Assembly: GCA_001650895.1 (NCBI GenBank)
Contig: LXYH01000014.1
Span: 4,228 to 53,965 of the forward strand
Source: Rhodobacteraceae bacterium EhC02
GTDB taxonomy: Bacteria; Pseudomonadota; Alphaproteobacteria; Rhodobacterales; Rhodobacteraceae
Direction of reading: 5' to 3'
DNA length: 49,738 bases
Of the stretch, positions 1-9,619 are shown one piece after another. Numbering within the stretch: the first letter of the stretch is position 1; each line of letters starts with the position of its first letter. A program made the translations under genes and the position numbers. The notes beneath the pieces were generated by a model, which saw only the letters and a program-made list of their open reading frames with translations, was not told the origin of the DNA and searched no databases.

Positions 1-58
1 GCGGGCAGGTCCGGAAACATCGAGTATTTTCGCCAGGATCAAGGAGGGGCTGCGCCAG

Positions 59-445
59 ATGTCAGGGGCTGCGGAACATGTGCGGGGGAAAGGCCGGGAC
101 GGCTGGCACCTGCTGCGGGAGGGTCCGGTGCTGACCCTGACGCGGCGCGTGCCCGTACGCTTCGATCTGTCGGCCTGCACGGTTCTGCCGACGTCCGGCC
201 GCGTGATGGCGCGGGCGCGTCTGGCCCGGCAGATCCGCCAGGATGTCTGGCGCCGTCTGCAACGGCTGCGCGGTTTCGTGCCTGCCGTCAGGCTGGAACA
301 GAGGGCGGATGGGATGCATGTCACCGCGGGCGGCGCGCTGGATGCGGCGGCGCCGCTGTCCTGGGCGCAATCCGCCCTGGCCGAGGTTCTGGCAGATCCG
401 GCATCCCGCCAGCGCTGGATCCGGCATGCGCAGGTGCGGACATGA
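59..445 (+). CDS. uncharacterised basic protein upstream of pccA
   Basis: I do not recognise this 128-residue protein. It is rich in arginine and alanine, with no signal peptide, no membrane segment and no motif that I can name, so it is probably cytoplasmic. AAGGAGGGG at 41-49 lies nine bases before the ATG at 59 and supports that start. The frame is also open back to the left window edge, so a longer product cannot be excluded. It overlaps the next gene by four bases (ATGA, 442-445), which indicates translational coupling and a shared transcript. The location beside propionyl-CoA carboxylase genes is the only functional hint. Confidence 0.75.
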   Translation: MSGAAEHVRGKGRDGWHLLREGPVLTLTRRVPVRFDLSACTVLPTSGRVMARARLARQIRQDVWRRLQRLRGFVPAVRLEQRADGMHVTAGGALDAAAPLSWAQSALAEVLADPASRQRWIRHAQVRT

Positions 446-843
446 TGCGGATCGGCGCGATTGCCGCCTTGGCGGCGCTTGGCTTTGCACCGGGGGCGGC
501 AACGGCCGCCGGAACGGGCGTGCAACTGCCCTCAGGCCTAGAGGCCGGGTTGATGGAAGGGTTCGTGGAGGTGCAGCCGGACGGTGCGCGCTGGGCCCGG
601 TTCCGCTATGTCATGCCGGCCTTGGCCGAGACTGCGGATTTCGACAGCGTGCAGCAGGATTTCGTCGTTCTGTGCGAGGCGCAAGCCCTGCCGATGCTGT
701 CCGATGCGGGCGAGCAGGTCTCGCAGGTCATCGTCTCGCTGATGGACAAGCCGCTGGAATTCGGTCAATCCGACCCCGGCACAGTGCAGTATTTCGAGAC
801 ATTCGCGATCCGCGACGGCCGCTGCATCTGGGAGGAATTTTGA
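442..843 (+). CDS. small exported protein (DUF6497-like)
   Basis: A 133-residue protein with an N-terminal signal sequence (hydrophobic Ala-rich stretch at about 4-22, ending in ATAA) and a mature part with two cysteines (in VVLCEA and RDGRCIWEEF), so it is probably periplasmic. From memory its pattern (LPSGLE start, QVIVSLMDKPLEFG core, GRCIWEEF end) resembles the Rhodobacteraceae family DUF6497; a profile search was not possible. It is coupled to the preceding gene by ATGA. No enzymatic function can be assigned. Confidence 0.75.
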   Translation: MMRIGAIAALAALGFAPGAATAAGTGVQLPSGLEAGLMEGFVEVQPDGARWARFRYVMPALAETADFDSVQQDFVVLCEAQALPMLSDAGEQVSQVIVSLMDKPLEFGQSDPGTVQYFETFAIRDGRCIWEEF

Positions 844-1057
844 TGCATCCACAATATCTTGCGGGGCGGACCTCATTCGTTCGTGAATCTGAGTCTTTTC
901 CGACACAGCCGGGCCTCTTTCGCGGCGCCGGATATGTTTCACCCATGCGTTCCGGTATGATCGCAGATGGTCACGCCCAAGTGATCATTACCTCGTGCAA
1001 GAGGCAGGTCGTCCGGGTTTCCGGCGTTCTGTCAGGAACAAGTAACAGGAGAAACAG

Positions 1058-1201
1058 ATGTCGAAGAACATCACGAGCATGCTGGCTCTGTGCATGGTTG
1101 CCCTCGTGGCCGCCTGCTCGCAGCCCAAGGAAGAAGAATTCGTCGTGGTCGATCCCGAGCCCATCTCGGTCGAGCCAAGCTACACCGGCAAATACAAGTA
1201 A
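1058..1201 (+). CDS. 47-residue lipoprotein
   Basis: A very small gene encoding a lipoprotein precursor: a basic start, a hydrophobic segment and the lipobox LVAAC with the lipidated cysteine at residue 20, followed by a short acidic tail of 27 residues ending in YTGKYK. ACAGGAG lies seven bases before the ATG, and the gene is bounded by a strong hairpin just after the stop. The tail is too short for a folded domain, so a structural or surface role is more likely than catalysis. I do not recognise the family. Confidence 0.75.
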   Translation: MSKNITSMLALCMVALVAACSQPKEEEFVVVDPEPISVEPSYTGKYK

Positions 1202-1210
1202 ATCGGGATC

Positions 1211-1249
1211 GGGACCGGTTGCAGGACGCCTGGCGTCCGGGCCGGTCCC
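1211..1249 (+). terminator. hairpin after the 47-residue lipoprotein gene
   Basis: An outer stem GGGACCGG / CCGGTCCC encloses an inner stem GGACGCC / GGCGTCC, starting ten bases after the stop. There is no T-run, so it could be an imperfect terminator or an mRNA-stabilising hairpin. Confidence 0.4.
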
Positions 1250-1312
1250 GTCCAACCGCGCCACCCTTGCGGTGCGCGGGGCGATCACGGCAACCGGCGG
1301 GAGGGTCCGCCC

Positions 1313-1660
1313 ATGCTGAAGCATCGCGGCTTTCCGGGGCGGCTTCCGGGGTCTGATTTCCAGTTCACCATCCGCCGCGCGAACCCCAAGGGCGTGACGC
1401 CCCTGACGCGGCGCGAGCGTTACCGCGACCGCAAGGCCGTGGATCGGCACGCCGATGCGGTGTTCATGGCCGCCCTCTGGGATCATTTCGGTGATGAACC
1501 GTTCGAGCGCGGCAACCTGGATGCAGGCCGGCTGAGCTGGCTTTTCGGCCGCGAGGTCATTCCCGCAACCGATCCTTTCGATCCCGCCAGCTACGATGCT
1601 CTTCTGGTGATCGACGAGGCTGCGGCGCGCGCTTCGTTCCCCGAGGTATTCGAAGAATGA
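1313..1660 (+). CDS. uncharacterised 115-residue protein
   Basis: A 115-residue soluble protein of unknown function, with GGGAGGG about seven bases before the ATG. The N-terminal half is basic (RRANPKG, TRRERYRDRK) and the C-terminal half is acidic (DPFDPASYDALLVIDEAAAR). It has no signal peptide, membrane helix or nameable motif. It sits between two small lipoprotein genes on the same strand, upstream of pccA. Coding is supported by the ribosome site and codon-like composition rather than by homology. Confidence 0.7.
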   Translation: MLKHRGFPGRLPGSDFQFTIRRANPKGVTPLTRRERYRDRKAVDRHADAVFMAALWDHFGDEPFERGNLDAGRLSWLFGREVIPATDPFDPASYDALLVIDEAAARASFPEVFEE

Positions 1661-1689
1661 TCGGCGGATTTCTGCACCTGAATGATCCA

Positions 1690-1711
1690 CTTGGGCGGGA
1701 AAACGCCCAAG
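1690..1711 (+). terminator. hairpin after the 115-residue protein gene
   Basis: A perfect eight-base-pair stem CTTGGGCG/CGCCCAAG with loop GGAAAA lies 30 bases after the stop. It is followed only by ATTTC, so termination would be weak. Its right arm can pair instead with 1732-1738. Confidence 0.35.
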
Positions 1712-1832
1712 ATTTCATGGTGCCGGAATCCATCTTGGCGCAGCGCGGGTCATGCGGCAGTCTGCGGGACGTAGTGGTTACCTTTGCTCTACGTCTCAGG
1801 TCTGGCAGCCTGAACCGTTACCCTACCCTTGA

Positions 1833-1874
1833 CGGGTGGAGTGCCCGTCCCCCAGGCGCTCCACCCGCGTTTTT
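1833..1874 (+). terminator. Rho-independent terminator
   Basis: A 13-pair stem (CGGGTGGAGTGCC with GGCGCTCCACCCG, one G-T pair) is followed by CGTTTTT. It lies about 175 bases after the nearest upstream stop codon, an unusual distance that suggests it ends a separate non-coding transcript or a long 3' UTR. Confidence 0.75.
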
Positions 1875-2012
1875 CCTTTTTGAAAACCGGTATTTGTCTG
1901 ATAGGCGGAGGACCGCCAGTCTGGCTGTCCGCGCGTCTGCGGCGTTGATCTTTCTTCCGATCCTGCCATCTTGCGCGCAAGGAAGACCGCTTGAAAAGGA
2001 AGGCACTCAAGG

Positions 2013-2216
2013 ATGCAGTTCACCAAATGGATCGCCGGCGCAGCTTGCGCCCTTGCACTTGCAGGTTGTGGCGACTCGCCGCTTGAGCAGGGGCTCATCG
2101 GCGCGGGCGCAGGCACGGCCGCAGCTGTCGTGCTGGATGGCAACCCGGTCACCGGCGCAGTCGTCGGCGGCGCGGCCAACGTGCTTTACTGCCGTCAGTA
2201 CCCATCGCGCTGCTGA
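2013..2216 (+). CDS. small glycine-rich lipoprotein
   Basis: A 67-residue lipoprotein precursor: the hydrophobic segment ALALAGC ends in a lipobox cysteine at residue 19. The mature part contains alternating Gly/Ala (GLIGAGAGTAAAV and GAVVGGAANV), reminiscent of glycine-zipper segments that pack in membranes. Two cysteines near the C-terminus could form a disulfide. AAGGAAGG about ten bases before the ATG supports the start. The gene is monocistronic: a terminator lies upstream and another about 50 bases downstream. Function unknown; glycine-zipper lipoproteins are usually envelope components. Confidence 0.75.
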   Translation: MQFTKWIAGAACALALAGCGDSPLEQGLIGAGAGTAAAVVLDGNPVTGAVVGGAANVLYCRQYPSRC

Positions 2217-2263
2217 TGCCGTCGCGCGGCTGATCCCGCGCGCGCCCATCCTATCCGAAACAG

Positions 2264-2297
2264 ACCACCGGACCCTGACGTGGGCCGGTGGTTTTTT
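2264..2297 (+). terminator. Rho-independent terminator before pccA
   Basis: The stem ACCACCGG/CCGGTGGT is followed immediately by six T. It isolates the small lipoprotein gene from pccA. Confidence 0.88.
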
Positions 2298-2362
2298 GCT
2301 GTCCGAAGAACCGACTCCCGCGGGGCGCTGTGCCCGCGGCCAAGAACAAGAAGGGACCTGAA

Positions 2363-4363
2363 ATGTTCAAGAAGATCCTGATCGCGAACCGGGGCGAGAT
2401 CGCCTGCCGCGTCATCAAGACCGCCCGCAAGATGGGGATCAAGACGGTCGCCATCTATTCCGATGCCGACCGGCAGGCGCTGCATGTGCAGATGGCCGAC
2501 GAGGCGGTGCATATCGGGCCGGCACCCGCGAACCAATCCTATATCGTGATCGACAAGGTGATGGAGGCGATCCGTCAGACCGGCGCGGAAGCCGTCCATC
2601 CGGGCTATGGCTTCCTGTCCGAGAACAGCAAGTTCGCCGAGGCGCTGGCCGCGGCCGGCGTTGCCTTCATCGGGCCGCCCGTCGGGGCGATCGAGAAGAT
2701 GGGCGACAAGATCACCTCGAAGAAGATCGCGGCCGAAGCGGGCGTGTCGACGGTGCCCGGCTACATGGGCCTGATCGCGGATGCGGACGAGGCGGTGAAA
2801 ATCTCGGGCGAGATCGGCTATCCGGTGATGATCAAGGCATCGGCGGGCGGCGGCGGCAAGGGCATGCGCATCGCCTGGAACGACGAGGAAGCGCGCGAAG
2901 GCTTCCAGTCATCCAAGAACGAGGCGGCCAGCTCTTTCGGTGATGACCGGATCTTCATCGAGAAATTCGTGACCCAGCCCCGCCATATCGAGATCCAGGT
3001 GCTGGCCGACAGCCACGGAAACACGATCTACCTGGGCGAGCGGGAATGTTCGATCCAGCGCCGCAACCAGAAGGTCATCGAAGAGGCGCCAAGCCCCTTC
3101 CTGGATGCAGCGACGCGCAAGGCCATGGGCGAGCAGGCCTGCGCCCTTGCCGCCGCGGTCGGCTATACCTCTGCGGGTACGGTGGAATTCATCGTCGACG
3201 GGCAGCGCAACTTCTACTTCCTCGAGATGAACACGCGCCTTCAGGTGGAACATCCGGTGACCGAACTGATCACGGGTGTCGATCTGGTGGAGCAGATGAT
3301 CCGCGTGGCTTACGGCGAGGCGCTGGCCCTCAAGCAGGCGGACATCAAGCTGAATGGCTGGGCGATGGAAAGCCGCCTTTATGCCGAAGACCCTTATCGC
3401 AACTTCCTGCCCTCCATCGGGCGGCTGACGCGGTATCGCCCGCCTGCCGAAGTGGCCGAGCCCGGCCACGTGGTGCGCAACGATACCGGCGTCTATGAGG
3501 GCGGCGAGATCAGCATGTATTACGACCCGATGATCGCCAAGCTCTGCACATGGGGCCCGACGCGGTCCGATGCGATCGAGGCCATGCGCAACGCGCTTGA
3601 CGGGTTCGAGGTGGAAGGGATCGGGCATAACCTGCCGTTCCTGAGCGCGGTGATGGATCATCCGAAATTCGTGGCCGGCACCATCACAACCGCCTTCATC
3701 GCCGAGGAATTCCCCGAAGGCTTCAACGGCGTGGCCCTTCCCGATGATGTGCTGCGGCGGATCGCGGCGTCTTGTGCCGCGATGCACCGGGTGGCCGAGA
3801 TCCGGCGCTCGCGCGTGTCGGGGCGGATGGACAACCATGAACGCAAGGTCGGCAGCGACTGGGTGGTGTCATTGCAGGGGCACCGGTACCCGGTGACGAT
3901 CAAGGCCGACCATGGCGGATCGACCGTCTGTTTCGACGACGGTTCGGAATTGCGGGTGACCAGCGACTGGACGCCGGGCGATCAGCTGGCCACGCTGGAT
4001 GTCAGCGGAGAGCCCCTGGTGCTGAAGGTCGGCAAGATCTCGGGCGGGTTCCGCATCCGGTCGCGTGGCGCCGATCTGAAGGTGCATGTGCGCACCCCGC
4101 GCCAGGCCGAACTGGCTGGGCTGATGATCGAGAAGACGCCGCCCGACACATCCAAGCTGCTGCTTTGCCCGATGCCCGGCCTGATCGTGAAGATCAATGT
4201 CGAGGTGGGCGACGAGGTGCAGGACGGTCAGGCGCTGTGCACGGTCGAGGCGATGAAGATGGAGAACATCCTGCGCGCCGAACGCAAGGGCGTGGTCGCC
4301 AAGATCAACGCGGCCCCCGGCGACAGCCTGGCCGTGGATGCCGTGATCATGGAGTTCGAGTGA
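2363..4363 (+). CDS. pccA: propionyl-CoA carboxylase, biotin-carrying alpha subunit
   Basis: Carboxylates biotin with bicarbonate and ATP so that the beta subunit (pccB, not in this window) can convert propionyl-CoA to (S)-methylmalonyl-CoA. The 666-residue product has the family order: biotin carboxylase N-domain from MFKKILIANRGEIA, ATP-grasp with the glycine-rich loop SAGGGGKGM, the biotin carboxylase C-domain (about to residue 450), a linking BT-type region, and a C-terminal biotinyl domain whose EAMKMEN motif places the biotinylated lysine at residue 632. An in-frame ATG exists at 2288, inside the preceding terminator; the ATG at 2363 matches the family N-terminus and has GAAGGGA at good spacing. 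It belongs functionally with the mutase at 5983. Confidence 0.97.
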   Translation: MFKKILIANRGEIACRVIKTARKMGIKTVAIYSDADRQALHVQMADEAVHIGPAPANQSYIVIDKVMEAIRQTGAEAVHPGYGFLSENSKFAEALAAAGVAFIGPPVGAIEKMGDKITSKKIAAEAGVSTVPGYMGLIADADEAVKISGEIGYPVMIKASAGGGGKGMRIAWNDEEAREGFQSSKNEAASSFGDDRIFIEKFVTQPRHIEIQVLADSHGNTIYLGERECSIQRRNQKVIEEAPSPFLDAATRKAMGEQACALAAAVGYTSAGTVEFIVDGQRNFYFLEMNTRLQVEHPVTELITGVDLVEQMIRVAYGEALALKQADIKLNGWAMESRLYAEDPYRNFLPSIGRLTRYRPPAEVAEPGHVVRNDTGVYEGGEISMYYDPMIAKLCTWGPTRSDAIEAMRNALDGFEVEGIGHNLPFLSAVMDHPKFVAGTITTAFIAEEFPEGFNGVALPDDVLRRIAASCAAMHRVAEIRRSRVSGRMDNHERKVGSDWVVSLQGHRYPVTIKADHGGSTVCFDDGSELRVTSDWTPGDQLATLDVSGEPLVLKVGKISGGFRIRSRGADLKVHVRTPRQAELAGLMIEKTPPDTSKLLLCPMPGLIVKINVEVGDEVQDGQALCTVEAMKMENILRAERKGVVAKINAAPGDSLAVDAVIMEFE

Positions 4364-4395
4364 TCCCATGACCCGCGCCCATGCACATGCCGCGC

Positions 4396-4427
4396 GCGCA
4401 TCGCTCCCCCGTGGGGGGGAGCTGCGC
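4396..4427. terminator. hairpin between convergent genes
   Basis: The stem GCTCCCCC/GGGGGAGC, flanked by GCGCA/TGCGC, lies between the convergent pccA and DUF4174 genes and could end transcription from either side. There is no clear T-run. Confidence 0.45.
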
Positions 4428-4447
4428 GTTGCGTTGCGGGGGCCGGA

Positions 4448-4894
4448 TCATTCCTTGCCCAGGCTCTCGCGGATTTCCTGCTGCCGTGTCGGGAACTTGT
4501 CGATACTGCGCGAGATCTCTCGCACGTCCCAGGGGGCGGGCTTGCGCAGCTTCACGCCGCCATCCTTGTCGATCAGCACCAGCATGAACCCGCGCGGGCG
4601 CAGTTTGCGGCGCAGATCGGACCGCGCGGCGGGATCGGTATCTGTCAGCACGACGATGTCGCGCAGCAAAAGCGCCGGGATGTCGGCGTTCAGGAAATTC
4701 ATCTGCTCGATGAAGCGCGGGTCGTTCGGCGTGTCGGCAAAGACGACGATCGGCCTTTTTGTCCATAAAAATTCGCTCAAATCCACATCACTTCCCTGGA
4801 CCAGGGGCAATGCGGGCGGTCCTTCGGCGGTATCTGCGGCACCCGCCGGAAAGGCCAATAATCCTGCGATTACAAGGGCGAATATGTTTTTCAT
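4448..4894 (-). CDS. exported DUF4174-type protein
   Basis: A 148-residue protein with a cleavable signal peptide (MKNIF, hydrophobic core, FPAGAA), so probably periplasmic. The mature region has the thioredoxin-like DUF4174 pattern: LSEFLWTKRPIVVFAD, then DPRFIEQMNFLN, then LLLRDIVVLTDTD and a C-terminal GFMLVLIDKDGGVKLRK. It lacks a CxxC, so a redox function is not implied. AGGAGG about seven bases before the ATG at 4894 fixes the start; a longer upstream reading frame has no ribosome site and would bury the signal peptide. It is convergent with pccA and not part of that operon. Confidence 0.82.
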   Translation of the reverse strand: MKNIFALVIAGLLAFPAGAADTAEGPPALPLVQGSDVDLSEFLWTKRPIVVFADTPNDPRFIEQMNFLNADIPALLLRDIVVLTDTDPAARSDLRRKLRPRGFMLVLIDKDGGVKLRKPAPWDVREISRSIDKFPTRQQEIRESLGKE

Positions 4895-5072
4895 GCGGCC
4901 TCCTGTCCTGTCAGATATAGGCGGTGGATTGCCAAATGCGAATGGCTTTCGACGGGAGGGGCGAAAGTTTTTCGATGTTAAAGACCTGGTGACGGGTGCG
5001 GGACGATGATCGGGGCGGTTCTTCCCCTCCGGGTGGTTCGTCATGGCCCCCTCGCACAAGGCTTGCAGTCCG

Positions 5073-5982
5073 ATGGACATCATTCTTCATATCGGGGCAC
5101 ATCGCACCGCATCGACCAGTTTTCAGGCCTATCTGCGCGCCAATGCGACCGCGCTGGAAGACCGGGGACTGTGCTTCTGGGGGCCGATACGCACGCGTCG
5201 CGGGTTGTTTTCGGGGATCGTGCCGGTGAACGGATCGCCCCGGCTGGAACGGCAGGCGCGCCTGGCCAAGGGGCGGATCGCCTTGCAGATCGACCGCATC
5301 CAGCTGAACGGCATGCGCCAGCTGATCGTGACGGACGAGAACATCATCGGCGCACCGCGGCGCAATCTGCGCGATACGGCGCTCTATCGTGGTGCGGGCG
5401 AACGGATGGCGCGGCATGCGGCGGCCTTTGGCGGGCGCATCACGCGGGTGGTCCTGTCGATCCGCTGTCTGGACAGCTATTGGTCCTCGGCGCTGGCATT
5501 CGGCATCGGCCGCGGTCATGCGCTGCCGGATCCCGCCTATCTGGAGGCGGTCGCGCAGCAGCCGCGCAGCTGGCGCGAGGTGATCACCGATCTGTCCTGC
5601 GCCTTGCCGGGTGTCGAATTGCTGGTGCTGCCGCACGAAACCTTCGGCGGCATGCCCGAGCGGCGGCTGGAGATCATGACGGCGGCCGACTGGGCCGCGC
5701 CGACCCAGCAACACCGGCTTTGGCTGAACCGCGGACCGGACCTTGCGGCGCTGCGGCAGGTTCTTGCCCTGCGCGGCGAGGATCCGGCGCAGCTTGGCCC
5801 CGACGAGGGGCGCTACGAGCCGTTCGATGCGACACAGCGGGCGCGGCTGCGCGAGGCCTATCAGGACGATCTGTTCTGGTTGGCCTCCGGGGCCGATGGC
5901 CTGGCCAGACTTGTAACCGAAAAGACGCGCGATCAGACGGGGACAACTCCGCAGCGCGATTCACTGACAAGAGGACTAGACG

Positions 5983-6011
<29 letters not shown>
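5073..6011 (+). CDS. sulfotransferase-like P-loop protein
   Basis: A 312-residue protein beginning [18 protein letters not shown], which resembles the 5'-phosphosulfate-binding loop of the sulfotransferase fold (aromatic/hydrophobic strand, then G-x-H/K-x-T-x-S-T). A second region, [15 protein letters not shown], could be the 3'-phosphate-binding segment, where these enzymes have R-x6-S. The acceptor substrate is unknown. An ATG at 5043 gives ten extra residues, but conservation of the fold begins at 5073; neither start has a strong ribosome site. Its last 29 bases overlap the mutase start, so the two are probably co-transcribed. It may have degenerated from a true PAPS-dependent enzyme. Confidence 0.7.
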
Positions 6012-8112
<2,101 letters not shown>

Positions 8113-8120
8113 CATGGTGC

Positions 8121-8143
8121 AAGGGGGGCTGTCTGCCCCCCTT
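8121..8143 (+). terminator. GC-rich hairpin after the mutase gene
   Basis: A nine-pair stem AAGGGGGGC/GCCCCCCTT with loop TGTCT lies eight bases after the stop. There is no T-run beyond the two T of the stem. It precedes copy A of the repeated 3' element. Confidence 0.55.
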
Positions 8144-8166
8144 CGTCCCTGCGGGACACCCCCCGA

Positions 8167-8186
8167 GGATATTTCAGGCAAGAAGA
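8167..8186 (+). repeat. 3'-end element, copy A
   Basis: GGATATTT, then CAG, then GCAAGAAGA. This is the least complete of four copies in the window (the last bases are TG instead of AA). It lies 55 bases after the mutase stop, in sense, and directly before the VOC gene. Confidence 0.8.
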
Positions 8187-8190
8187 TGCG

Positions 8191-8808
8191 ATGATGCTGG
8201 AGCTGGATCACCTGGCGGTTGCCGCCGCAACGCTCGAGGAGGGGCGCGCCCATGTGGAGGCTGCGCTTGGCGTGACCTTGCAGGCGGGCGGACAGCATGC
8301 GCGGTTCGGCACGCATAACCTGCTGCTGGGGCTGGAAGACGGCCTCTATCTTGAGGTGATCGCGGTCGATCCTGCGGCGCCTGCGCCTGCCGTTCCGCGC
8401 TGGTTCGACCTGGACAGCTTTGGCGGTGCGCCGCGCCTCGGCACATGGATCTGTCGTTGCGATGACCTGGAGGCGGCGCTTGCCCGTGCCCCGGAGGGCG
8501 CGGGTGTTCCAGTGGACCTGGCGCGGGGGGACCTGCGCTGGCGGATGGCCGTGGCGCGGGATGGGCGGATGCCTTTCGGCGGGGCCTTCCCCGCGTTGAT
8601 CCAGTGGCAGGGGGCGCATCCGGCGGCGCGGTTGACGCCTTCGGGGTGCCGCTTGCGCCGCTTGGTGATCGCGCATCCCGCAGCGGATGACTTGCGCCGC
8701 GCGCTGTCGGGCCTGATCGACGATACGCGCGTAGCTATCGAAGCGGGCGCCATCATGGCGCTGCAGGCCGAGATCGAGACGGCCCATGGCCTGCGGCGGC
8801 TGGGCTGA
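8191..8808 (+). CDS. VOC/glyoxalase-like protein
   Basis: A 205-residue protein of the vicinal-oxygen-chelate superfamily, resembling the Glyoxalase_3 type: an N-terminal MMLELDHLAVAAATLEEG strand-helix unit, the GTHNLLLGLEDGLYLEVIAVDP segment, and a second half with FGGAFPALIQW. His7 and Glu65-type residues (in YLEVI) are placed as metal ligands in such folds. The substrate is unknown. It is longer than a typical methylmalonyl-CoA epimerase (about 135 residues) and lacks its usual motifs, so I do not call it epimerase despite the neighbour. The ATG at 8194 is equally possible; the ribosome site is weak (GGCAAGAAG, inside the repeated element). Confidence 0.82.
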   Translation: MMLELDHLAVAAATLEEGRAHVEAALGVTLQAGGQHARFGTHNLLLGLEDGLYLEVIAVDPAAPAPAVPRWFDLDSFGGAPRLGTWICRCDDLEAALARAPEGAGVPVDLARGDLRWRMAVARDGRMPFGGAFPALIQWQGAHPAARLTPSGCRLRRLVIAHPAADDLRRALSGLIDDTRVAIEAGAIMALQAEIETAHGLRRLG

Positions 8809-8938
8809 GCTGGCCGGGTCCGTCTGGTCTGCGGATCCTTGCGGCATATGTCGGCGGTCGTGCCGCACTGCGGAAAATCCTGCGCCGCCCCGTGCGAACA
8901 CCGCTGACAGCGCGCGGGTGACAGGATAGGGTAAGCCC

Positions 8939-9619
8939 ATGTCGATCTGGACCCGCATCATGGACGCGCTGGGCGCGCTGACCTCGGGCGAGGGGCTGAG
9001 CGCGGTTCTGGACCGGCTGAGCGCCCCGCCGGAACGCTCTGTCGCGTTCACCATCGCGGTGATCGCGCTGGGTGCGAAGATGGCCAAGGCCGATGGGCAG
9101 GTCACGCGCGATGAGGTCGCGGCCTTCCGCGAAGTGTTCCACATTCCGCCCGAGGACGAGAAGGACGCCGCGCGCGTTTTCAACCTGGCGCGGCGGGATG
9201 TGGCCGGTTTTCGGGACTATGCGCGCAAGATCCGCGCCATGTTCGGCGAGGGCAGCGAGACGTTGTGCGACGTGATGGAGGGCCTGTTCCACATCGCTGT
9301 CGCCGATGGGCGCTATCACCCGGCGGAAAACGATTTCCTGGCCCAGGTGGCCGAGGCCTTCGGTCTGCCCGAGCAGCGTTTTCGCAGTCTGCGCAGCCGG
9401 TTCGTGCCGGACGCCGGGGGCGATCCCTATGATATCCTGGGGGTCAGCCCGGACATGCCGATCGCGCAGATCCGCGCGGCCTGGAAGCGCCTGGTGCGCG
9501 AGACGCATCCCGATGCGATGGTGGCGCGCGGCCTGCCGGAAGAAGCCGTGCAACTGGCCGAACGGCGCATGGTCGACATCAACCGCGCCTGGGCCGAGAT
9601 CGAGGGCGCGCGGGGCTGA
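8939..9619 (+). CDS. TerB-like / J-domain co-chaperone (DjlA-type)
   Basis: A 226-residue protein with an N-terminal TerB-like helical domain (about 35-150, with paired acidic motifs KADGQVTRDE and VADGRYHPAE) and a C-terminal J domain (about 162-222) carrying the HPD tripeptide at 190-192, which stimulates Hsp70/DnaK ATPase. This is the DjlA-type arrangement, but without DjlA's N-terminal membrane helix, so it is probably cytoplasmic. The stop overlaps the next start by one base (TGATG), indicating an operon with the nuclease-fold gene. Confidence 0.87.
   Translation: MSIWTRIMDALGALTSGEGLSAVLDRLSAPPERSVAFTIAVIALGAKMAKADGQVTRDEVAAFREVFHIPPEDEKDAARVFNLARRDVAGFRDYARKIRAMFGEGSETLCDVMEGLFHIAVADGRYHPAENDFLAQVAEAFGLPEQRFRSLRSRFVPDAGGDPYDILGVSPDMPIAQIRAAWKRLVRETHPDAMVARGLPEEAVQLAERRMVDINRAWAEIEGARG

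Larger units (their letters stand above)
1661..2012 (+). other. structured intergenic region, possible small RNA
   Basis: These 352 bases hold no convincing gene but several inverted repeats: CTTGGGCG/CGCCCAAG at 1690-1711; a competing CCAAGAT/ATCTTGG at 1707-1738; ACGTAG/CTACGT near 1770-1795; and a T-tailed terminator at 1833-1874. The last 130 bases lead to the next lipoprotein gene. An independent small RNA ending near 1874 or a long processed 3' UTR are both possible. Confidence 0.4.

Noticed and set aside
243-1319. A 358-codon plus-strand open frame crossing three small genes
   Set aside because: Cys/Arg-rich, no domain, and it would replace two genes with signal sequences and good ribosome sites.
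1690-1874. 6S RNA or signal-recognition-particle RNA
   Set aside because: I cannot form the required closing stem and central bubble or find the conserved SRP loops; it remains only a generic structured region.
1657-2361. A 234-codon plus-strand open frame
   Set aside because: It runs through two terminators and an unrelated lipoprotein gene, with low-complexity composition.
8191-8808. VOC protein as methylmalonyl-CoA epimerase
   Set aside because: It is about 70 residues longer than epimerases and lacks their motifs; proximity to the mutase is not enough.
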